DNA of 64,000 nt from Tenacibaculum gallaicum (GCF_003387615.1 NZ_QUNS01000001.1:784241-848240), one strand, 5' to 3'; shown: positions 46,712-57,223, counted from the stretch's first letter. A program made the numbers and translations. The notes: generated by a model not told the origin, from the letters alone.

Positions 46712-49096
46712 TTACTTAAATTCTTGGATAAGCTCATCAATGGTCATTGTTTTTTGGGTATTAAAGTTTTTGTGGTAAATGACTTCTACACGCAAAGCTT
46801 TTAATCCAGAAACACCTTGTAAATCTTCAATATCTAACTTTTCTACGTTACCTAGTAACTTTTTAGATTGTAAGTATTTAATATATTTGTAATACTCTTC
46901 GGCATCTTTGTCTTGAGAATATACAATTGCTATTTTACCAGGAACAGTTAATCGTTCTTCGGTTCCTTTTATATGAGCTTTGTCAATACGTTTTTTAATA
47001 ATTTCGTATCGAATATTGTAGGCGCCATCAACATCAAACTGTTTTTCATCCATTCTGAACTTTATAGCTAATGGATTACTGTGTACTAAAACCAAGGAGG
47101 CTACTCTAAGTTTATGTTCCATTTTTTCAGCAGCTTTTAAAGCTACATTTTCCATTTCACACATTATTTGTAGTTGCCATAATCTAAGGTTGTATAGATA
47201 TAGGTCATCGTATTTTTTTTCTCTTGTTAACGATTGCCCTATATACATGTTATACTCAACACCATCAGTTTTATAACGTTCAAAATAATGAGGGAACATT
47301 TGTTGAGCTTCTTCTTGTCTAGCGTCGATAAAAGAAGCTAGTTTATCGTTTAGTAAAGTAACACTATCTTCATAAGCTTTTCGTTTTTCATATACTACTT
47401 GTAAGTTAGGGTCTAAACGATTAATATATGATTCTACTAAGGAGTTTAAGTCGTCGTTAACCAATTTTATATGATTAAAAACAGGATAAATTTCACGTTT
47501 TAAAAAGTCTAAAATAGCTATTTCATCACCAGCTTTTAATCCTTTTTTAACTTCTAATAAATATTCTTCAACCCTAAATCGTAATTCTTTATAAATAGGA
47601 AGGGCTTCTATTTTGCATGCTTCCAATAATACAGAAATTGCTAAAGAGAGTTGAGTAGTTAAGTCTTCTTTAATAGCGGTATTCCTGGCAATAGATGAAC
47701 CTTTAATATCAGATTGACCATACAAAGGGTGTACATCAGGAAAAATAATATCCTCAATTTTAACCTTCTCTTTTGCCTCAAATGATTCTCTGTGAAACCT
47801 TTCAGCAGCTTCATAAAAACGCCACTTTACAGTAGGGTGAATGGAAGTATAGTTTTCTTGAATTGTAGCTTCCAATACGTTTTGATGCTCTTCTGAAAAA
47901 CGATCTACCGCAATTTTAAACAGTGGAATTAAGTCTTGTAATTTATTTTGATTGATAGAGTTTAGTTCAAAAGGTCTTGGCGAAGCGAATTCTATAATTG
48001 CTAAACTCCCCCTAGTTGAAGCTAGAATTGGAACTAAAATAATGCTACCAATATTTTTGTCTTTTAATCGTTGGTAAAAATTCTTGTTTTCGGTTTGCTT
48101 ACCATATTTTTCTACATCAGAAATAGCAAGAGTTTCGTTATTTATAAAAAGTTTTTCTAAAATATAATTACAAAAAATGCAATCGCAAGAAACATCTTTT
48201 TCATAATTTAGAACAAGGCTTTCTTCCTTATTTATATGTGAAGAATTAAAGTTGTTTGAATCGGTTTCAAAAATAGAAAATCCTAGGGATAAATCATTTA
48301 TTCCAAAGAATCTGCGGAATATTTCTTGTAGTGTGTGAACTAAGTCATCGTCTTTTTTTATAAGACTAGTTCTTATTTCTGAAATAATTTCATCTGTTGT
48401 TACATCAAATAAATTCATTATTCCAAAGCCCTTAAAGATATAGGATTTAGGAGGGAATTTTTCTTTCCAAACATCAATGTCATCAAAATTATCGAGTAAA
48501 AACTTAATGTCATCTTCCGTGATTTTAGGAGCATTTTCGGTTGGGTAAATCTCCATAAAATCAGCATTAAAAGCCGCACGATATTTTTTTATAGTGTTGG
48601 TTGTTTTATCAGGAATATCAAAATAAAAGGGACGCTTTATATCAATAGAGTAGTTGTATACATCAGTTAATATGATACTACAAGCATATTTATACATCAA
48701 GTCGTTTTCAAAACTTCGAACTTTTAACTCGTAGTCTTCTCCAGCGTTTTGTAAAATTTTTTCAAATCGAGTTGTAAACTTGAAAGAAGTAAATGTAAAA
48801 GGAATGCTTACTGCTTTAATTTCATTTTCTAATAATAATTCAGGAAATAAGGGCTCTAGTAACAATTCAATAGTATTTCTGTGTTTTTCTAATACAGATT
48901 CATCAGAAAAACCATCAATTAACTCAGGAGCTTTTTTTGCTTCTCGAACTATGTTAATAGAAGATTCATGGTAGGGGTGGTTTTCATACTCTTTAGCTGC
49001 ATATTTTTGAAATAAAGAAACAATCTTCTCAAAACTTATTTTAAGTTTAAAAGGAAGTTCTAGATTTTGAATGTCTTTTGTTCGTCTTATGTTCAT
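46712..49096 (-). CDS. Large GAF domain protein, function unknown
   Basis: About 794 aa, soluble, no signal peptide or membrane helix. A GAF-like segment at about 290-400 contains CDCIFCNYILEK and IGSIILVPILASTRGSLAIIEFASP. The flanking regions are helical. The Cys cluster CDCIFC could hold a metal or redox cofactor. Such proteins recur in Flavobacteriia without an assigned role. ATG at 49096 is preferred over one 21 bases upstream. Convergent with the HD-PycTM gene, six bases apart. Confidence 0.75.
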   Translation of the reverse strand: MNIRRTKDIQNLELPFKLKISFEKIVSLFQKYAAKEYENHPYHESSINIVREAKKAPELIDGFSDESVLEKHRNTIELLLEPLFPELLLENEIKAVSIPFTFTSFKFTTRFEKILQNAGEDYELKVRSFENDLMYKYACSIILTDVYNYSIDIKRPFYFDIPDKTTNTIKKYRAAFNADFMEIYPTENAPKITEDDIKFLLDNFDDIDVWKEKFPPKSYIFKGFGIMNLFDVTTDEIISEIRTSLIKKDDDLVHTLQEIFRRFFGINDLSLGFSIFETDSNNFNSSHINKEESLVLNYEKDVSCDCIFCNYILEKLFINNETLAISDVEKYGKQTENKNFYQRLKDKNIGSIILVPILASTRGSLAIIEFASPRPFELNSINQNKLQDLIPLFKIAVDRFSEEHQNVLEATIQENYTSIHPTVKWRFYEAAERFHRESFEAKEKVKIEDIIFPDVHPLYGQSDIKGSSIARNTAIKEDLTTQLSLAISVLLEACKIEALPIYKELRFRVEEYLLEVKKGLKAGDEIAILDFLKREIYPVFNHIKLVNDDLNSLVESYINRLDPNLQVVYEKRKAYEDSVTLLNDKLASFIDARQEEAQQMFPHYFERYKTDGVEYNMYIGQSLTREKKYDDLYLYNLRLWQLQIMCEMENVALKAAEKMEHKLRVASLVLVHSNPLAIKFRMDEKQFDVDGAYNIRYEIIKKRIDKAHIKGTEERLTVPGKIAIVYSQDKDAEEYYKYIKYLQSKKLLGNVEKLDIEDLQGVSGLKALRVEVIYHKNFNTQKTMTIDELIQEFK

Positions 49097-49204
49097 AGAG
49101 TAAAAAAAATGAATCAATACAAATTTACAAAATTGTAAGTAATCAGTCGTTTTTATTACTACTCCCTTTCAAAAAATAGTAGTTCTTAGAATATTAAAAG
49201 TTAA

Positions 49205-49309
49205 TTATATAGGCTTTATAAATAATGTTTTATAGTTTTTATAATGCCAAATAAGCAAATAAAGATTTCCTAATACCATAATTGAGGTTATTATAGGTGT
49301 TCCTTGCAT
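49205..49309 (-). CDS. Possible small membrane peptide or gene remnant
   Basis: A 34-codon ORF with one hydrophobic helix (IITSIMVLGNLYLLIWHY) followed by a basic tail. The same frame stays open upstream to about 49357 with another hydrophobic stretch, so it may be the tail of a decayed membrane protein. It is located in the gap downstream of the beta-barrel gene. Weak support. Confidence 0.25.
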   Translation of the reverse strand: MQGTPIITSIMVLGNLYLLIWHYKNYKTLFIKPI

Positions 49310-49356
49310 TTTTAAAGATAAAGAAATAAGAAAGATGTTTATAACTACTGGTGTTT

Positions 49357-52131
49357 TTAGAAAGCTAAACCGTACTCTCGAACTTTTCCTTTTTTACCTA
49401 AACTATTAAACTTCCAACTAAACCCAAGCATAAAATATTGTTGTAATACAGTACTTTCAGAGTCTTCTATATAGTTTGAAGTAGCTCTACGTTGAGCGTT
49501 GGTGTTTTGATTCAGTAAATCATACGCTTTTAAGCTAATAGTACCTTGATCTTTTAAGATAGAGTAGGCGAGAGTAGCATTCCAAAACCAAGCAGCTTTG
49601 TTAAACCCAATCACATTGGGATTATATGTATAACGAATGTCATTTCTCCATTCTAACTTTTTAGGAATATTTGTTTTAGTTCTTATATTAACAGAATGTC
49701 TAGTGAAGTCTTGGTTTTGATTTTGGTTAACATCATACTTCGTGTTTGAAAAAGAAATACGATACTGTGTTTCTATAGAAGCCAGTTTATCCCATTCTAA
49801 AGTGATTCCAAAATTTGGGGTTAAGGAAGTTGTTTTAGCTCCTTCCTTTACGTTATTTAAAATATTAAAGTTTTTACTGGAACTAATGTTTCCACCTGCT
49901 CTAAATTTAATACTAGCAATAGAGTCTAGCCTTACTTTTTTTGTATAACTACCACCACCCCATAAATCATAACCACCATCATTGTTTTCGTAAGAGGTTT
50001 TTCTAACTAAATCGTCGTCAATAGAGGTATTTGTTATTACTTGATTTTCATAAAGAGTACCACTTATATAAAACCAAAATCCAGTACGAGCCTGCCAGTT
50101 AAATTTGTTAAAGTTAATATATGCTCTGTGATTTTGAGCTGGTTTTAAATTTGGATTACCTGTAACAATATTAGAAGGATTGGTTACATCAGAAAAAGGT
50201 TGAATTTGGTTAATACTAGGCGCATTGTTATTTAAACGATAGTCAAAATAAACAGAAGCTTTAGAGTCAAATCTATATCTGAAACTAGCATCTAAATCCA
50301 AATTGTTATATTCTTTTTTTAAGCTTAACTCAGGACGTAATTTGTCATTGTTTTCTAAGGTTCTATTTACAAAACCAGTCCCAAAATTTAATCGCCACTT
50401 TTTGGTTCTATATATCAGTTCTAACGATGGAGTCTTAGTAATGTCGTTGTATGTAAAATCAGAACTTAAATCAGTGTTAAAATTACTATATTGCTGTGTT
50501 GTTGAATTGAAATCAAAGGTGTTTTCTTTGTTTTTTCGTTCATCACGTTGGTAACGATATTTGGTGTCTAAAAAGAATTTTTTAGCAATTAAAGGAAAAC
50601 GATAGGTTAAGTGTGTGGTGAGCCCCATTAAGTTGTTTTCAATAGTACTCTTTTGATCTCTATTTTCGATATTAGGGTTGCTTCCAAAAGTTTCAATAGT
50701 AGATTTATTAACCTCTTCAGTATCTGCTTTATCTATACGGTTGGTTACAGAGGCTTTAATAAACGAACCTTTAGCTCCTAATTTTTTAGTAATATCTAAT
50801 CTATTTTGAAAATTGTTTGCTTCCGATTTAGAGTAAGCAGAGCTCATGTAATTATTGGTAAGTGTATTGTCTTCATCTAAAGACTCTTCTTGTCTACGAC
50901 TGCTTCCTTCTCTTTTATTAAATACAAAACTAGGTTTAATGTTGATTAAAAATGTAGAATCTATTTCAATGTCAAAATCAGTATCAAAACTATGATTGTG
51001 ATTTTCATCATCTGAAGTAGTAGTTGAATTAGAAAAATATTTTCTATCGGGAAGCGTATATTCTCTGTTCCTTTTTGATTCGTTGTTTGAAGTACTTCCA
51101 GAGTAAAAATAGTTGGCATTTACATCTAACCCCTTACCAAATTCATCAGCATACGTTGCTCCAGCAGTTTTTGATTTTATAATACCGCTACCACCTCCAA
51201 AACTTCTTCCATTAATATTAAAACCACCGTTTCCACCTATCCAAATATTACCACCGCCACCAAACATTTTTTGAATTTCTCCAAAGCTAAACCCTGGAGA
51301 ATTTATGTTGTTAGTACTGGCTAATACACTAAATCGTTGATTGTTGTCAAATCGGTTAACCATTGCAGCTCCTTCAAAACGTTTATCGGTGCCTGTACCA
51401 CCAGATACTCTACCAAACCAACCTTTATTATTTTCTTTTTTAATGGTTAGGTTAATGGTTTTGTTGTTAGCGTCTCCTTTTTCACCAGTAAAAGCTTCTG
51501 ATTTAGATTTAGTATCTGTAATTTGAATTTTTTCAATAATATCTTTTGTCAGGTTTTTAGTAGTAATGCTTGGGTCGTTTCCGAAGAAAGGTTTACCGTT
51601 AACCAAAATTTTATTAACTTCTTTTCCGTTTACCGTAATTTTACCATCTTCATCCACTTCAACACCAGGTAGTTTTTTTAAAAGATCTTCAACGTTAGCA
51701 TCTTTCTTAGTTTTAAAAGATTTTACATTAAATTCTAAAGTGTCTTTTTTAACAGTGATTGGTGCTCGTGACTGAATAACTACTTCGCTAAGTAAGTTAC
51801 TTTCCTCTTTTAATAAAATTGTGCCTAAATCAAGGTTAGAAGTTTTGTTTAGTTGTATTGATTTGGAGTAGCTATCCATTCCAACATAAGAAATAAAAAG
51901 TTTTACGTCTTTGCTGAAAGATTTTCCTTCTAGAGAAAATTTTCCTTTGTCGTTAGAAATAGTATAGGTAACAATAGAACTGTCTTTAGCTTTTTCTAGA
52001 TGAACTGTTGCTGCATCTATGACAGTTTTATCTTTTTCAGAGTTAATCGTACCAGTTATTTTAAACTGATAAGATTGAGCAAAAATTGAACTGGTAAGTA
52101 ATAGGGCAAAAATAAAAAGTAGTTTTTTCAT
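49357..52131 (-). CDS. Outer-membrane beta-barrel protein with carboxypeptidase-regulatory-like and plug domains
   Basis: 924 aa. A signal peptide ending SSIFAQ precedes a CarboxypepD_reg-like domain (about 25-110). The plug-like region contains DLLKKLPGVEVDEDGKITVNGKEV and NKILVNGKPFFGNDPSITTKNL. A long barrel (PF14905-like family) fills the rest. This family resembles TonB-dependent receptors but usually lacks a partner SusD. A glycine- and asparagine-rich loop lies near residues 283-320. Substrate unknown. Confidence 0.88.
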   Translation of the reverse strand: MKKLLFIFALLLTSSIFAQSYQFKITGTINSEKDKTVIDAATVHLEKAKDSSIVTYTISNDKGKFSLEGKSFSKDVKLFISYVGMDSYSKSIQLNKTSNLDLGTILLKEESNLLSEVVIQSRAPITVKKDTLEFNVKSFKTKKDANVEDLLKKLPGVEVDEDGKITVNGKEVNKILVNGKPFFGNDPSITTKNLTKDIIEKIQITDTKSKSEAFTGEKGDANNKTINLTIKKENNKGWFGRVSGGTGTDKRFEGAAMVNRFDNNQRFSVLASTNNINSPGFSFGEIQKMFGGGGNIWIGGNGGFNINGRSFGGGSGIIKSKTAGATYADEFGKGLDVNANYFYSGSTSNNESKRNREYTLPDRKYFSNSTTTSDDENHNHSFDTDFDIEIDSTFLINIKPSFVFNKREGSSRRQEESLDEDNTLTNNYMSSAYSKSEANNFQNRLDITKKLGAKGSFIKASVTNRIDKADTEEVNKSTIETFGSNPNIENRDQKSTIENNLMGLTTHLTYRFPLIAKKFFLDTKYRYQRDERKNKENTFDFNSTTQQYSNFNTDLSSDFTYNDITKTPSLELIYRTKKWRLNFGTGFVNRTLENNDKLRPELSLKKEYNNLDLDASFRYRFDSKASVYFDYRLNNNAPSINQIQPFSDVTNPSNIVTGNPNLKPAQNHRAYINFNKFNWQARTGFWFYISGTLYENQVITNTSIDDDLVRKTSYENNDGGYDLWGGGSYTKKVRLDSIASIKFRAGGNISSSKNFNILNNVKEGAKTTSLTPNFGITLEWDKLASIETQYRISFSNTKYDVNQNQNQDFTRHSVNIRTKTNIPKKLEWRNDIRYTYNPNVIGFNKAAWFWNATLAYSILKDQGTISLKAYDLLNQNTNAQRRATSNYIEDSESTVLQQYFMLGFSWKFNSLGKKGKVREYGLAF

Positions 52132-52209
52132 TGTTTATAGCAATATGATTTTCAAAGAGCTACAAATAAAGAGAAAAAACTACTTTCTAAAAGTTAAATA
52201 TTGTTAAAC

Positions 52210-53517
52210 TTACTTTTGTCTGAAATAGATACTAATTGGAACCCCGTTAAAGTTATAATGTTCGCGTAACTGATTTTCGATATAACGCTTATAAGGGTCT
52301 CTAATATACTGAGGTAAATTAGCAAAGAAAGCAAACTGAGGTGTATGCGTTGGTAATTGCATACAGTATTTTATTTTTATGAATTTACCCTTTGTTGCTG
52401 GAGGCGGATTATGTTCCATAATCTCTAACATGGTTTCGTTTAACTTACTTGTTTGAATACGACGTTTTCTGTTTTCAAAAACTTCAACAGCAGTTTCAAT
52501 AGCTTTAAAAATACGTTGTTTAGTTAATGCAGAAATAAATACAATTGGAACATCGGTAAAAGGAGCAATTGCTTGACGAACTTTGGCTTCAAAATCACGC
52601 ATGGTATTGGTTTCTTTTTCAACTAAATCCCATTTGTTTACTAAAATAATAACTCCTTTTCGGTTTTTCTCTGCTAACCAAAATATTTTTTCGTCTTGTC
52701 CTTCAAAGTCACGAGTAGCATCAATAACTAATATAGCTACATCACAATGTTCAACTGCACGAACAGCTCTCATTACCGAGTAGAATTCTAAATCTTCTTT
52801 TACTTTCGATTTTTTTCTAATTCCAGCTGTATCAACTAAATTGAATTCAAATCCAAAACGGTTATATTTTGTGTCGATAGAGTCTCGAGTAGTTCCTGCA
52901 ATATTGGTAACAATGTTTCTGTCTTCACCAATTAGAGCATTGATAAACGATGATTTTCCTGCATTAGGTCGACCAACTACAGCAAAACGAGGTAATTCAT
53001 CTTCTTTATCCTCATCTTCATCAGGTTTATGGATTTCCAGTGCTATGGCGTCTAGTAATTCTCCTGTTCCACTTCCATTGATAGAAGAGATAGTATAATA
53101 ATTTCCTAAACCAAGGTTGTAAAACTCTACAGCATCGGCATCACGCATTGCGTTATCAACCTTATTAACTGCCATAAATAGCGGTTTTTCAACTTGACGT
53201 AAAATTTTAGCAACTTCAGCATCCATGGGTGTAATACCTTGCTCAACATCAACTACAAAAACAATAATATCAGCTTCGTCAATAGCCAACTGAACTTGTT
53301 TACGTATTTCTCCTTCAAAAATATCATCAGAACCAACAATATAACCACCTGTATCGATTACAGAAAATTCTTTTCCGTTCCATTCAGATTTTCCATAATG
53401 GCGGTCTCTTGTAACTCCGCTAACAGAATCAACAATGGCTTCACGACGTTTTACTAGTCGGTTAAATAAAGTGGATTTACCTACATTTGGTCTTCCTACA
53501 ATCGCAATAATACTCAT
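52210..53517 (-). CDS. der: Ribosome biogenesis GTPase Der (EngA)
   Basis: 435 aa. Two consecutive GTPase domains, each with P-loop and Dxx[10 protein letters not shown] with DTGG, and GRPNAGKSS with DTAG. The NKVD and NKWD motifs and a C-terminal KH-like domain follow. It assists 50S subunit assembly. Complete and of normal length. Confidence 0.97.
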   Translation of the reverse strand: MSIIAIVGRPNVGKSTLFNRLVKRREAIVDSVSGVTRDRHYGKSEWNGKEFSVIDTGGYIVGSDDIFEGEIRKQVQLAIDEADIIVFVVDVEQGITPMDAEVAKILRQVEKPLFMAVNKVDNAMRDADAVEFYNLGLGNYYTISSINGSGTGELLDAIALEIHKPDEDEDKEDELPRFAVVGRPNAGKSSFINALIGEDRNIVTNIAGTTRDSIDTKYNRFGFEFNLVDTAGIRKKSKVKEDLEFYSVMRAVRAVEHCDVAILVIDATRDFEGQDEKIFWLAEKNRKGVIILVNKWDLVEKETNTMRDFEAKVRQAIAPFTDVPIVFISALTKQRIFKAIETAVEVFENRKRRIQTSKLNETMLEIMEHNPPPATKGKFIKIKYCMQLPTHTPQFAFFANLPQYIRDPYKRYIENQLREHYNFNGVPISIYFRQK

Positions 53518-53623
53518 TTTGCAAAAAATTTGTGCAAAGATACAATATTAGTAGGTGATTTATGATGAATTTTAGATAGTATATAGTTTTTGCTATATTG
53601 TTGGCTTTTAATATGTTATTTTA

Positions 53624-54136
53624 ATGGATGATAGATTGTACAATCAGGTTTTTTTAAAACCTCGTTTTCAATTAGAATATGAAATAAGCTCTCAGGTTTT
53701 GTTAGAAGAGGTAAAGAAGCACTTAAACGATGTTTCCAAGTATAAAATGAAGGTTGTAGATAATCATGTAGTGATTGATGTACCAGAAAAAGAAGCTCAT
53801 TTATGGTCACCTCAATTACATATAGAAATAGAAGAGGTATCAGATACTTCGTCAAAGATTAAAGGATTGTTTGGTCCAAAACCACAAGTTTGGACTTTTT
53901 TTATGTTTTTGCACTTTTTGGTAGGTACGGCTTTTATAATTTTTGCCATTATAGCATATAGCAACTGGTCGTTAAAAAAAGTAACAATGCTGCCAGTGGT
54001 GATGTTAGTTGTTTTACCCATTGTCTGGGTTGCGTTATATTTGGTTGGTAGTTTAGGTAAATCAACAGGAAAAAAACAAATGGATGAGTTGAAAGAATAT
54101 ACCAAACAATTGTTGCAAACAATTAAAAGAGATTAA
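53624..54136 (+). CDS. Hypothetical membrane protein
   Basis: 170 aa. The soluble N-terminal part (about 1-85) precedes two membrane helices (about 90-112 and 122-146) and a charged C-terminal tail. No family recognised. It overlaps the end of the convergent era gene by four bases. Confidence 0.7.
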   Translation: MDDRLYNQVFLKPRFQLEYEISSQVLLEEVKKHLNDVSKYKMKVVDNHVVIDVPEKEAHLWSPQLHIEIEEVSDTSSKIKGLFGPKPQVWTFFMFLHFLVGTAFIIFAIIAYSNWSLKKVTMLPVVMLVVLPIVWVALYLVGSLGKSTGKKQMDELKEYTKQLLQTIKRD

Positions 54137-55014
54137 TCTTTGTATCCGAATCGTTTTAATTGACGGTCATTAGAACGCCAGTTTTTATTGATTTTTACAT
54201 ATAAGTCTAAAAAAACTTTTTTATCAAAGAATTGTTGTAAGTCTTTACGGGCCTCTGTTCCTACACGTTTAATGGCGCTTCCTTTGTGTCCAATAATAAT
54301 TCCTTTTTGGGTATCACGTTCTACCATGATTACAGATCGAATTTTAATAATATTGTCTTCTTCAACAAAACTTTCAGTTTCTACTTCTACTGAATAAGGA
54401 ATTTCTTTTTTATAATGCTGAAGGATTTTTTCGCGAATTTTTTCGTTCACAAAAAAACGTTCAGGTTTATCTGTTAACTGATCTTTTGGATAAAAAGGAG
54501 GAGCATCAGGAAGTAGTTCGATGATTTTGTAAAAAACGGTATCTACATTGAATTTCTCTAAAGCAGAAATAACATATACGAACGAGTTAGGAACTTTCTT
54601 TTTCCAATATTCAATTTTTGCTTCTACTTCTTCCTGTGAAGATTTGTCTATTTTGTTCAATAATAAAATTACTGGAATTTTACTTTGAATAATTTTGTTG
54701 AAAAAAGCTTCATCCTTTAAAACAGTTTCACCAACTTCTACCATATAAATAAGTACGTCAGCATCTTCAAAAGCAGACTTTACAAAATCCATCATAGATT
54801 CTTGTAACTCATAAGCAGGTTTTATGATCCCTGGAGTATCAGAAAAAACAATTTGATAATCCTCTCCATTAACAATACCTAAAATACGGTGCCTAGTAGT
54901 TTGTGCTTTCGAAGTAATGATTGACAGCTTTTCTCCAACTAGGGCATTCATCAAGGTAGATTTTCCTACGTTTGGGTTTCCAATAATATTTACAAATCCT
55001 GCTTTATGTGTCAT
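54133..55014 (-). CDS. era: GTPase Era
   Basis: 293 aa. The GTPase domain has [18 protein letters not shown] and NKID. The C-terminal KH domain has IIGHKGSAIKRVGTEARKDL. It binds 16S rRNA during 30S maturation. Complete. Confidence 0.97.
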   Translation of the reverse strand: MTHKAGFVNIIGNPNVGKSTLMNALVGEKLSIITSKAQTTRHRILGIVNGEDYQIVFSDTPGIIKPAYELQESMMDFVKSAFEDADVLIYMVEVGETVLKDEAFFNKIIQSKIPVILLLNKIDKSSQEEVEAKIEYWKKKVPNSFVYVISALEKFNVDTVFYKIIELLPDAPPFYPKDQLTDKPERFFVNEKIREKILQHYKKEIPYSVEVETESFVEEDNIIKIRSVIMVERDTQKGIIIGHKGSAIKRVGTEARKDLQQFFDKKVFLDLYVKINKNWRSNDRQLKRFGYKD

Positions 55015-55110
55015 GATGCAAAGATAGGTTGTTTTATGTAAGAAGTATTTATTTTTTATAGACTTGTTATTTTAGGTAAATATACTTATATGAAAAATAA
55101 ATACTTTTTA

Positions 55111-55143
55111 TTTGGGTAGAACAAGAAAAAGAATGTATATTTG
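55111..55143 (+). promoter_or_regulatory. Promoter of the first initiator tRNA
   Basis: TTTG (55111-55114), 21-base spacer, then TATATTTG (55136-55143), an exact Bacteroidetes -33/-7 arrangement. It ends 11 bases before the tRNA. Confidence 0.8.
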
Positions 55144-55154
55144 CAACCGCAAAT

Positions 55155-55227
<73 letters not shown>

Positions 55228-55233
55228 CTAAGC

Positions 55234-55264
55234 AAAAGCTTTCGAGAAATCGAAAGCTTTTTTT
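55234..55264 (+). terminator. Terminator after tRNA-fMet copy 1
   Basis: AAAAGCTTTCGA (55234-55245), GAAA loop, TCGAAAGCTTTT (55250-55261), then more T. Perfect 12-bp stem. Confidence 0.92.
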
Positions 55265-55392
55265 GTAATAGATATAGAATCATAGTTTTTTCGATTTGAT
55301 TCTTTTTTGATCACATATACTATACATTTTGTAATTAGAAATCCATTGTAGATATGTTTTAGTGCTTAAACATATTTCTTATGAGTTTTATT

Positions 55393-55548
55393 TCAAATCT
55401 TAGAAAGCTTAAATATACCTCTATTTGTTCCCGTTTGGTTACATTCCTGTTGAATAATTGTATTAGTACTAGCATTGACTTTTTCTTCTGTGGTTTGAGT
55501 ATAACCTAGTCATAAATATCCTTTATCATATTTCCAAGAGACCTGTTT
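55393..55548 (-). pseudogene. Possible decayed coding fragment between the two tRNA copies
   Basis: The 521 bp between the tRNAs hold no intact gene. On the minus strand one frame reads like protein (...VSWKYDKGYL, stop, LGYTQTTEEKVNASTNTIIQ...GIFKLSKI, stop) with an internal TGA. It may be the eroded end of an island gene. Family not recognised. Confidence 0.3.
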
Positions 55549-55704
55549 TTATTCTGGAATTATAGTTTCTTGATGTTTTTTTAGAACTATGTTCCTTTAC
55601 ACTTAGATTGATGTCTTGTGTTTTCGGGTTAATGTTGTTTTTTATTTAGTTTGTTAGGGAGGAACCCCATATTTAGAATCAAAGCAAGAATTATTAGCTT
55701 TTTA

Positions 55705-55737
55705 TTTGGATAGAACAAAGAAAAAAACGTATATTTG
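55705..55737 (+). promoter_or_regulatory. Promoter of the second initiator tRNA
   Basis: TTTG (55705-55708), 21-base spacer, TATATTTG (55730-55737). Same elements and same spacer length as copy 1, with related surrounding bases, so promoter and tRNA were duplicated together. Confidence 0.8.
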
Positions 55738-55748
55738 CAATCGAAAAT

Positions 55749-55821
<73 letters not shown>

Positions 55822-55843
55822 CTAAGCTAAAGCTTGTTAAATC

Positions 55844-55873
55844 AACGGATTGTTTACCACAATCCGTTTTTTT
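55844..55873 (+). terminator. Terminator after tRNA-fMet copy 2
   Basis: ACGGATTGT (55845-55853) pairs with ACAATCCGT (55859-55867) across a TTACC loop, followed by seven T. It lies between the tRNA and the integrase. Confidence 0.85.
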
Positions 55874-55902
55874 ATGTCTTTATCTTTCTTACTTTTACGT
55901 AC

Positions 55903-55922
55903 CGTAAACGCTAGCGTAAACG
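55903..55922. repeat. CGTAAACG direct repeats upstream of the integrase
   Basis: CGTAAACG at 55903-55910 and 55915-55922, with a further ACGTA at 55897 and an internal palindrome ACGCTAGCGT (55908-55917). They lie just before the integrase start and share the CGTAA core with repeats after the gene. Candidate recombinase arm sites or an operator. Confidence 0.5.
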
Positions 55923-55930
55923 TTTTTAAT

Positions 55931-57223
55931 ATGAAATTGAATTTTTCAGAGCCTAAAATATATACAGGTGGAGTACGAATTTCAGAGTGGTCGAAGCTGA
56001 CAAAATCTGAAAAAGAAATTGCATTAAAAAAGGATTGGTTTGTATATTATTCTTATAGAAACCCTAAAACTCAAAAATTACAAAGGCAGCCGCATATTAA
56101 GGCAGGAGTTAATAAATTAAAGACAAAGCAAGAACGAATTACATTCTTACGAACAATGCAAAAAGCGTTGCTAGAGTTATTACAAGCAGGATTTAATCCA
56201 TATATAGATAATTCAGAGCTAGAAGCTGAACTTTTCGGTGATGCTAGTAAAACGCAATCTTCAAATATTGCACAAGCGCAAAAAGTGCAAAAAACGCAAA
56301 ATAGTTTTAATACCAATGAATTAGTAGAGAAATCAATATTAGAAGCTTTTGAAATAGGTTTGAAATTGAAAGAAAAGTTAATGAATAAAAATTCATTTAC
56401 TAAATATAAAAGTAGAATCAAACGTTTTTCGAAATGGTTAAAAAAGAGAGGGTACGAAAAACAATCGATACTTACTATTGATAAGAAACTTATTATAGAG
56501 TATTTGAATGAAGTTTTACAAAGTTCAAGTGCAAGAAATAGGAATAACACCCGTACTGATATAGCTTCTTTATTTCAAATTTTAGAAGACAATGAACTTA
56601 TCACAGAAAACTTTGTGAAAAAGATTAATGTATTAAAATCTACACCTACGAGAAATAAAACCTATTCACCAAAACTACAGGAAGATATTTATAGTTATTT
56701 AAAAGAAAATGACAAACACTTACTATTATTTATTCAATTTATATCGTATAATTTTTTACGCCCAATTGAAGTATGTAGGTTAAAAGTAGAAGATATAGAT
56801 ATTGAAGATAAAAAACTATATGTAAAAGCCAAAAACAGCCCTGTTAAAATTAAGATTATACCAGAAATTTTACTAGAACAATTACCAGATTTATCAAATA
56901 AAAAACCAAACTCTTTTTTATTTACTCAAAACATAATAGGAGGAGATTGGGATATTGAAGAAGAAAATAAAAGAGACCATTTTACCAAAAGGTTTAAAAA
57001 TATAAAAGATCACTTTAAACTAGGTAAAGAGTATGGTTTGTATAGTTTTAGACATACTTTTATCACAAAACTATATAGAGAATTTCGTAAGACAAATTCT
57101 CCATTTGAAACTAAAAGTAAGTTAATGTTGATTACAGGTCATACAACAATTAGTGCATTAGAAAAATACTTAAGAGATATAGATGCTGAATTACCGAAAG
57201 ATTATTCTTCTTTAATAAAATAA
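55931..57223 (+). CDS. Tyrosine recombinase (phage/ICE-type integrase)
   Basis: About 430 aa. An N-terminal arm-binding-like region, a core-binding SAM-like domain (about 130-230), and a catalytic domain with Arg in NFLRPIEVCRL, then YSFRHTF (H-x-x-R box variant), TGHTTISALEKYL with the His and the nucleophile Tyr. It resembles Bacteroidetes conjugative-element integrases. ATG at 55931 was chosen because the longer frame starts inside the tRNA terminator; an ATG at 55887 is a second choice. It sits 3' of tRNA-fMet copy 2. Confidence 0.92.
   Translation: MKLNFSEPKIYTGGVRISEWSKLTKSEKEIALKKDWFVYYSYRNPKTQKLQRQPHIKAGVNKLKTKQERITFLRTMQKALLELLQAGFNPYIDNSELEAELFGDASKTQSSNIAQAQKVQKTQNSFNTNELVEKSILEAFEIGLKLKEKLMNKNSFTKYKSRIKRFSKWLKKRGYEKQSILTIDKKLIIEYLNEVLQSSSARNRNNTRTDIASLFQILEDNELITENFVKKINVLKSTPTRNKTYSPKLQEDIYSYLKENDKHLLLFIQFISYNFLRPIEVCRLKVEDIDIEDKKLYVKAKNSPVKIKIIPEILLEQLPDLSNKKPNSFLFTQNIIGGDWDIEEENKRDHFTKRFKNIKDHFKLGKEYGLYSFRHTFITKLYREFRKTNSPFETKSKLMLITGHTTISALEKYLRDIDAELPKDYSSLIK

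Noticed and set aside
55850..55930. Longer N-terminus for the integrase from TTG at 55850
   Set aside because: That start lies within the tRNA terminator stem and the added residues are hydrophobic and unlike integrase N-termini.
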